Shown here: positions 13,450 through 17,862 of the stretch, piece after piece
Layout of the letters: each line of letters starts with the position of its first letter
Position numbering within the stretch: position 1 is the first letter of the stretch
Source of the DNA: Thermoleophilaceae bacterium
Lineage (GTDB): Bacteria > Actinomycetota > Thermoleophilia > Solirubrobacterales > JACPNS01
Reading direction: 5' to 3'
DNA length: 17,862 nucleotides
Assembly (NCBI GenBank): GCA_016463365.1
Contig: JAEMRJ010000037.1
Coordinates: 1 to 17,862 of the forward strand
Program-made: the position numbers and the translations under genes
The notes under the pieces: generated by a model
The model's input: only the letters and a program-made list of their open reading frames with translations
Told to the model about the DNA's origin: nothing
Databases searched by the model: none

Positions 13450-14238
13450 CTACTTGCCCTTGAAGTTCGCCTGACGCCGTTCCGTGAATGAGAGGACGCC
13501 CTCCTGGGCGTCCTCCGTTCCGAACAGCTTGTGAATCTCGGGGATGTAGTTGGCGACCGAAGCGTCGTGGCCCTCGTCGATCGCAAGATGCGCAGTGCGC
13601 AGTGCGCCCTGGACAGCCAGAGGCGCTGAGCGCGTCGCGATGTACTCAGCGATCTCCGTCGCCCGCGCCAGTTCTTCGCCGGGCTCAGTGATCTCCTGAA
13701 TCAGGCCCAGACGCAGGGCCTCGTCCGCACCGAAGTCTTCCCCGGTCAGGATCCAACGCATCGCGTTGCCCCAGCCGGCCTCGCGCACGAAGCGCGTCAT
13801 CGCACCGCCGAACGGGAAGATTCCGCGCTGCACCTCGAACTGGAGGAACTTGCTGTCGGATGCCGCGACGCGGATGTCGGCGGCGAGCATCAGCTCGATG
13901 CCGGCCGTGTAGTTCATGCCGCGCGCTGCGACGATCACTGGCGTGGTCCAGCGCGTGCCGTCATTGCGCCAGGGGTCGAGGCCGCCTTCGGGGACGACCT
14001 TGTCGAAGTCTCCGAAAGAGCCCGCGACATCTGCAAGGTCCAGGCCGCCGGTGAAGTGCTCGCCATGGGCGAAGACGACGCCGACCCAGATCTCGGGGTC
14101 GTGCTCGATCATCCCGTACGCGGATCCGAGCTCGCGGATCATCTGCATGTTGAAGGCGTTGCGCTTCTCGGGGCGGTTCAGGCCCACGAAAAGGATGTGG
14201 TCGCGCTCTTCAATCGTCAAAGTCTCAAAGTCACTCAT
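13450..14238 (-). CDS. Enoyl-CoA hydratase/isomerase (crotonase) family protein
   Basis: A 262-residue crotonase-fold protein. The oxyanion-hole loop HFTGGLDLAD (61-70) and the acid/base loop TAGIELMLAADIRVA (111-125) are recognisable, and both catalytic glutamates of true enoyl-CoA hydratases have counterparts, E115 and E135 (FLQFEVQRGIFPFGGAMTRF). Length is typical. It could hydrate enoyl-CoA in fatty-acid breakdown, but the family also has isomerases and dehalogenases, and the GMNYTAG replacing the usual GxxxGGG is unusual, so the reaction is uncertain. ATG 14238 has GGGGAG 8 bp upstream. It is convergent with the small membrane protein and divergent from padR. A role in alkane or fatty-acid metabolism with the nearby alkB and desaturase is only suggestive. 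Confidence 0.87.
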   Translation of the reverse strand: MSDFETLTIEERDHILFVGLNRPEKRNAFNMQMIRELGSAYGMIEHDPEIWVGVVFAHGEHFTGGLDLADVAGSFGDFDKVVPEGGLDPWRNDGTRWTTPVIVAARGMNYTAGIELMLAADIRVAASDSKFLQFEVQRGIFPFGGAMTRFVREAGWGNAMRWILTGEDFGADEALRLGLIQEITEPGEELARATEIAEYIATRSAPLAVQGALRTAHLAIDEGHDASVANYIPEIHKLFGTEDAQEGVLSFTERRQANFKGK

Positions 14239-14252
14239 GCTTGATGCTCCCC

Positions 14253-14299
14253 GTTGGTCGTTGTCTGTGCGGACCAGAGTGTGTCAGCTGAAGACCAAC
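14253..14299. repeat. 7-bp inverted repeat in crotonase upstream region
   Basis: GTTGGTC (14253-14259) and GACCAAC (14293-14299) form perfect 7-bp arms 33 bp apart, with a third partial GACCA at 14272-14276. They lie 15-61 bp upstream of the crotonase start. This could be an operator pair or a weak leader hairpin; 7-bp arms over this distance are only modestly above chance. Confidence 0.3.
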
Positions 14300-14348
14300 C
14301 CGCATCCCCGAGGGGGCGATCTTCCTTAACCGCAAATAAACATAACTA

Positions 14349-14385
14349 GACACGTAACGATATATCTTTGACACATCGTGATACA
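14349..14385 (+). promoter_or_regulatory. 21-bp phased direct repeats upstream of padR
   Basis: GACACGTAACGATATA (14349-14364) and GACACATCGTGATACA (14370-14385) match at 11 of 16 positions and start exactly 21 bp apart, two helical turns. They lie in an unusually AT-rich stretch just before the padR ribosome-binding box. The second copy includes TTGACA (14368-14373), a perfect -35-like box, but no convincing -10 follows at the right distance. They could be two sites for PadR autoregulation, read as same-face binding. Confidence 0.45.
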
Positions 14386-14404
14386 CCACAGTCTGGAGAA
14401 ACAC

Positions 14405-15007
14405 ATGCACGATGCAAACACACAAGACCACCACCCGGGGCGCCGCCATCCCGGCCGCCCTCACAACCGACGCGACGAGTTCGGTTTCGGCCCGGGCTTC
14501 GGCCCTCCGTACGGAAGCGGCCGTGGAGGACGCGGCGGCCGCAAGCGAATGCGCCGCGGTGACGTCCGCGCAGCGATCCTCGTACTGCTCGCCGAAGAAC
14601 CCCGCAACGGGTATCAACTGATGCAGGAGATCGAAGAGCGCAGCGACGGCAACTGGCGTCCGAGCTCCGGTTCGGTCTACCCCGCGCTCAGCCAGCTCGA
14701 AGACGAAGGCCTCGTCAAACCCGAGCGTGACGATTCAGGGAAGCACTTCACGCTCACCGACGAGGGCCGTCAGCACGTTGAAGAGAACGCCGAGCGGCTC
14801 GGCGAACCATGGAAGAACCTCGGCGGCAAGGCCGGCTCGGGCGTGAATGCGGTGCGCGATGAGCTGAAGCCGCTGATGGCGGCCGTCGGGCAGCTGATGC
14901 ACTCCGGCAACGAAGCAGACAACAAGCAGGGCGCCGAAGTGCTTGCTGAAACGCGACGCAAGATTTACGCGATCCTCGCCGAATCACGCACTGACATCGA
15001 AAGCTGA
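14405..15007 (+). CDS. PadR family transcriptional regulator
   Basis: A 200-residue regulator. Residues ~52-125 form the PadR winged helix: RAAILVLLAEEPRNGYQLMQEIEERSDGNWRPSSGSVYPALSQLEDEGLV, with the canonical GYxL and SSGSVYPALSxLExEGLV blocks. The first 50 residues are low-complexity, His/Gly/Arg-rich (DHHPGRRHPGRPHNRR, GFGPGFGPP, GRGGRGGRKR), a tail often seen on this PadR subgroup. The helical C-terminal part (~130-200) should mediate dimerisation. ATG 14405 has GGAG 6 bp upstream; an in-frame GTG at 14378 lies before that box and is rejected. It is followed after 123 bp by an MMPL exporter, and PadR regulators often repress such adjacent efflux genes. Control of the exporter is likely but not shown. 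Confidence 0.92.
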   Translation: MHDANTQDHHPGRRHPGRPHNRRDEFGFGPGFGPPYGSGRGGRGGRKRMRRGDVRAAILVLLAEEPRNGYQLMQEIEERSDGNWRPSSGSVYPALSQLEDEGLVKPERDDSGKHFTLTDEGRQHVEENAERLGEPWKNLGGKAGSGVNAVRDELKPLMAAVGQLMHSGNEADNKQGAEVLAETRRKIYAILAESRTDIES

Positions 15008-15022
15008 ATCGCTCTGATCCTC

Positions 15023-15060
15023 CCCGGACCCGCCGCGTCCAGGCGTCGGCGGGTTCCGGG
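15023..15060 (+). terminator. Hairpin after padR
   Basis: CCCGGACCCGCCG (15023-15035) pairs with CGGCGGGTTCCGGG (15047-15060) over 13 bp with one bulged T, closing an 11-nt loop. It begins 15 bp after the padR stop. Only a short T-poor tail follows (CGGTCTGTTT), so it is a GC-stem, weakly tailed terminator or a partial attenuator between padR and the MMPL gene. Confidence 0.6.
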
Positions 15061-15130
15061 CGGTCTGTTTCGTAATCTGACTGTTCCCGCCCAGCCGTCC
15101 GGAACTGACAATTAGGAGACTTCCCCCCGC

Positions 15131-17530
15131 ATGCGTTCCTTTGCAACCTGGATCACCCGCCACCGCAAACCCGTCGTGTTTGTGTGGATCGCCATCGTTC
15201 TGATCGCCGGAATCGCCGCCGCTCAGGTCGGGTCAGACTTCAAGGAGGACTTCAATCTCCCCAACTCGGACTCGCAGAAGGCGCTGACGCTGCTCCAGGA
15301 CAACTTCCCGTCGCAGGCCGGTGACTCCGGGCAGATCGTCTTCTACGCCCGAGGCGGCCTCGAGGATCCCGCCGTGAAGGCCAGGATCACCACAGCGCTC
15401 GGCAAGATCGCCAAGGTCAAAGGCATCAGCGAGATCACCTCGCCGTACAGCCCCGCGGGCGTCGCGCAGGTTTCCGCCACTGGTGACTACAAGGGTCAGA
15501 TCGGCTTCGCGACGGTGAACTGGTCCGATCCGATCAGCATGGACAAAGTCGAGACCCAGGTCGATCCGGTGCTGAAGGTGATCGATCAGACCCGCGCGCC
15601 CGAGCTCGAGGTTCAGGCCGGCGGAAACCCATTTGTCGTTGCCCAGCAGTCGGACAGCAACAGCTCCGAGACGGTCGGCATCACTGCCGCAATGCTCGTC
15701 CTCTTCATCATGTTCGGCACGCTGCTGGCGATGGGGATGCCGATCATCACGGCGCTGCTTGCGGTCGGCACCGCTTCATCGCTGATCACGCTTTCGTCGC
15801 ACGTCTTCACGACGGCAGAGTTCGCCACGTTCCTTTCAGTGATGATCGGACTGGGCGTCGGCATCGACTACGCGCTCTTCATCATCACGCGGTTCCGGCA
15901 GGGCCTGCGCGAAGGCGTCGAACCACGCGAAGCGATCGTCACCTCGATGGACACCGCTGGCCGCGCCGTGCTGTTTGCAGGCATCACCGTGATGATCGCG
16001 CTGCTCGGTCTGTTTCTGGTCGGGATCTCATTCCTCCACGGTCCGGCGATCGCAGCATCGGTCACGGTGCTGCTGACGATGTCCGCTGCGCTGACTCTGT
16101 TGCCGTCGCTGCTCGCGATCGCCGGCGAGAAGATCAACGACCCGTTCTACGCGGTGCTGCTCGAGGCGGTCAGGCGCAACGTCGCAAAGTTCAAGAGCGG
16201 AGATGCGCTCGGCGGAATAGTTTCGCTGCCGCTGCTGTTGCTTCAGTGCATCCTGCTCCCGCTCTCTTACTTCTTCTACGGGCTGGTGATCTGGCTGCCG
16301 TCCAAGATCCTCACTCTGCTCCACCTCCCGGTGCCTTCGCGCAAGCGCGAGATCCTGCAGGAGAACGAGCTGGCCCACCCGCGCTGGCACAAGTGGTCAG
16401 CAATGATCCAGCGTCACCCCTGGCCGGTGGCGGCCGTCTCGCTGACGATCCTCTGCATCCTCGCAATCCCGGCGATCTCACTGCAGCTCGGCGTCGCCGA
16501 CTCCGGGACAGACCCGGCCGACACGACCACGCGCAAGGCATACGACCTGCTGGCCAAGGGCTTTGGCCCTGGCTTCAACGGGCCGCTCACGATCGTTGTC
16601 GAGAACTCGGCCGGCGAAACGAAGATCCTCGCGCTGACCAAGGACTTCGAGAGCAACCCCGGCGTTGCCGAGGTCACGCCGCCGATCCCCAGTCCGAACA
16701 AACAGGTCTCAATCATCACCGTCTACCCCACGACGTCGCCCCAGAGTCGCCTGACCAACGACCTCGTGCATGACATCCGCGAAAACAATCTTGCGACCTT
16801 GAACGCGGCCGGCACCGGGGCGCACATCGCTGGAATCACCGCGGTCTTTGACGACTTCTCGACACTGATCGGGAAGCGGCTGCCGTACTTCATCGGCGTC
16901 GTCGTGCTGCTCTCGGCCCTTCTGCTGATGGCGATCTTCCGTTCGATTGCGATCCCGATCAAGGCAGTCGCGATGAACCTGCTCGGCATCCTTGCGGCGT
17001 TCGGCGTGGTCGTCGCAATATTCCAGTGGGGATGGGGCGCCAGCCTGATCGGGGTGACGAGCACTGCGCCGATCATCGCCTTCCTCCCGGTGATGATGTT
17101 CGCGATCGTCTTCGGCCTCTCGATGGACTACGAGGTCTTCTTGATGAGCCGCATCCACGAGGAATGGGAGCGCCATGGTGACGCCGAAGCAGCCGTCGTC
17201 GAAGGCATGGCCGCGACCGGCGGAGTGATCACAGCCGCGGCCGTGATCATGATCTCGCTGTTCGCATCCTTCGCAGCGCTGTCCAACGACCTGACGACCA
17301 AGTTGTTCGGTGTCGGACTTGCCACGACGATCTTTCTCGACGCATTCCTGATCCGCTCGGCGCTCGTGCCGGCAGTGATGGCGATCCTCGGCGAGAAGGC
17401 CTGGTACATGCCCAGATGGCTTGACCGCATCACGCCCAAGATCAACGTCGAGCCGCCGGAAAATCTGGTCACCGACGTCGAGACCGGCGAGACCGTCCGC
17501 GTTGCTACGGAGTCAAAAGATCAGGCCTGA
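15131..17530 (+). CDS. MMPL family RND transporter (putative drug/lipid exporter)
   Basis: A 799-residue inner-membrane exporter of the MMPL/RND superfamily, driven by proton motive force. Both duplicated halves are clear: a first membrane helix (~14-34), a periplasmic domain, then a helix bundle with GLGVGIDYALFIITRFRQ (240-257), and later a second periplasmic domain and FGLSMDYEVFLMSRIHEEW (661-679). The Asp-Tyr pairs in these motifs (D246, D666) are the proton-relay residues of the family. Between the halves, residues ~361-400 form an extra hydrophobic stretch (GGIVSLPLLLLQCILLPLSYFF, then GLVIWLPSK), more than the usual cytoplasmic linker. AGGAG lies at 15114-15118, 12 bp before the ATG, rather far. 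Mycobacterial relatives export lipids; other actinobacterial ones export drugs. The PadR gene upstream suggests induced efflux. Confidence 0.95.
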   Translation: MRSFATWITRHRKPVVFVWIAIVLIAGIAAAQVGSDFKEDFNLPNSDSQKALTLLQDNFPSQAGDSGQIVFYARGGLEDPAVKARITTALGKIAKVKGISEITSPYSPAGVAQVSATGDYKGQIGFATVNWSDPISMDKVETQVDPVLKVIDQTRAPELEVQAGGNPFVVAQQSDSNSSETVGITAAMLVLFIMFGTLLAMGMPIITALLAVGTASSLITLSSHVFTTAEFATFLSVMIGLGVGIDYALFIITRFRQGLREGVEPREAIVTSMDTAGRAVLFAGITVMIALLGLFLVGISFLHGPAIAASVTVLLTMSAALTLLPSLLAIAGEKINDPFYAVLLEAVRRNVAKFKSGDALGGIVSLPLLLLQCILLPLSYFFYGLVIWLPSKILTLLHLPVPSRKREILQENELAHPRWHKWSAMIQRHPWPVAAVSLTILCILAIPAISLQLGVADSGTDPADTTTRKAYDLLAKGFGPGFNGPLTIVVENSAGETKILALTKDFESNPGVAEVTPPIPSPNKQVSIITVYPTTSPQSRLTNDLVHDIRENNLATLNAAGTGAHIAGITAVFDDFSTLIGKRLPYFIGVVVLLSALLLMAIFRSIAIPIKAVAMNLLGILAAFGVVVAIFQWGWGASLIGVTSTAPIIAFLPVMMFAIVFGLSMDYEVFLMSRIHEEWERHGDAEAAVVEGMAATGGVITAAAVIMISLFASFAALSNDLTTKLFGVGLATTIFLDAFLIRSALVPAVMAILGEKAWYMPRWLDRITPKINVEPPENLVTDVETGETVRVATESKDQA

Positions 17531-17554
17531 CTGAATTTCCGTATGCTGCGGCAG

Positions 17555-17862
17555 ATGGACGTCGCAGCATTCAAAGAAGGTCAGAAGACAGTCTGGTCGC
17601 TCGGCGAGTTCGCCGACATCGCGGCCATGATCCGCCCGGCGTCGGAAACGATCATGGACAAGGCCGGCGTAGCCGGCGGCGACACCCTGCTTGACGTCGC
17701 CTGCGGAACGGGCAACCTCGCGATCCCCGCCGCAGAACGGGGAGCGATCGTCACGGGCATCGACATCACCCCGAAGCTCGTAGAGATCTGCCGCGCCGAG
17801 GCCGATGCGGCCGGACTGTCGATTGACATCCGCGAAGGCGACGCCGAGGCGCTCGACTTTCC
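17555..17862 (+). CDS. Class I SAM-dependent methyltransferase, 5' part
   Basis: The gene runs off the right edge. About 102 N-terminal residues are visible. SAM motif I is complete, LLDVACGTGNLAIPAAERGA, followed by the acidic motif II region VTGIDITPKLVEICRAEA and REGDAEALDF, the usual order in class I methyltransferases of the UbiE/Methyltransf_11/25 type. The opening MDVAAFKEGQKTVWSLGEFADIAAMI is a common beginning in actinobacterial members. I use ATG 17555; an in-frame ATG at 17543, 12 bp after the MMPL stop, would add four residues, and neither has a strong ribosome-binding box. Because the gap to the exporter is so short it is probably co-transcribed with it. The substrate cannot be read from this part. 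Confidence 0.85.
   Translation, partial: MDVAAFKEGQKTVWSLGEFADIAAMIRPASETIMDKAGVAGGDTLLDVACGTGNLAIPAAERGAIVTGIDITPKLVEICRAEADAAGLSIDIREGDAEALDF

Noticed and set aside
14378..14404. GTG start for padR at 14378
   Set aside because: The GGAG box at 14395-14398 is inside that extension and correctly spaced for ATG 14405.
1..17862. CRISPR array, tRNA/rRNA, insertion sequence or phage genes
   Set aside because: I found no regularly spaced repeats, cloverleaf structures, transposase, integrase or phage motifs anywhere in the window.

Overview
The window is high-GC bacterial DNA with actinobacterial gene content: an AlkB/rubredoxin/TetR alkane-hydroxylase cluster, an AdaA-AlkA fusion followed by a separate Ogt (as in Mycobacterium tuberculosis), a PucR-type regulator, an MMPL exporter and a DUF6159 membrane protein. 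GTG starts and 4-base ATGA/GTGA gene overlaps are frequent. I infer an actinobacterium, possibly of the Thermoleophilia/Solirubrobacterales type, but the window has no rRNA or other marker to prove that. It looks like ordinary chromosome: I see no transposase, integrase, tRNA, CRISPR array or phage gene.

Layout. 1-518: 3' part of a luciferase-like flavin monooxygenase (+). 515-2220: a translationally coupled ABC-2 exporter (permease and ATPase, -). 2273-2707: a small zincin-like metallopeptidase (+). 2714-7843 (-), read right to left: an SDR dehydrogenase, AlkB, a 54-57 residue rubredoxin, a TetR regulator, a DUF6159 membrane protein and an Old Yellow Enzyme-like oxidoreductase. 7847-8272: a decayed metallo-beta-lactamase-fold gene (+). 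8273-8574: non-coding, with a strong three-copy repeat/hairpin and a terminator-like stem. 8575-9660: acyl-CoA delta-9-type desaturase (-), divergent from a PucR-type regulator (9753-10979, +). 10901-12885: a DNA alkylation repair pair, alkA fusion then ogt (-). 13033-13449: a small PLDc_N/SHOCT membrane protein (+). 13450-14238: a crotonase (-). 14405-17530: a PadR regulator and an MMPL/RND exporter (+). 17555-end: start of a SAM methyltransferase.

How the genes fit together. The most coherent unit is the alk cluster. AlkB hydroxylates the terminal carbon of alkanes using electrons from rubredoxin, and the TetR gene 7 bp after rubredoxin is in the position of the known alkU/alkX repressors. 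The alkB promoter is unusually clear: TTGACA, 17 bp, TATGGT. It is flanked by two inverted copies of a 14-bp site, one in the spacer and one downstream of the predicted transcription start, which I propose as the TetR operators. DUF6159 and the OYE follow on the same strand, and the OYE has its own perfect palindrome just before its RBS. No rubredoxin reductase is present in the window. The desaturase and crotonase add a lipid theme, and alkA-ogt is a classic adaptive-response module with its own inverted repeat upstream.

I do not see a convincing wholly new defence or mobile system. The best leads are the alkB operator architecture, the OYE palindrome, the 8392-8464 alternative-hairpin element, the 21-bp phased repeats before padR, and an extra hydrophobic segment in the MMPL exporter.
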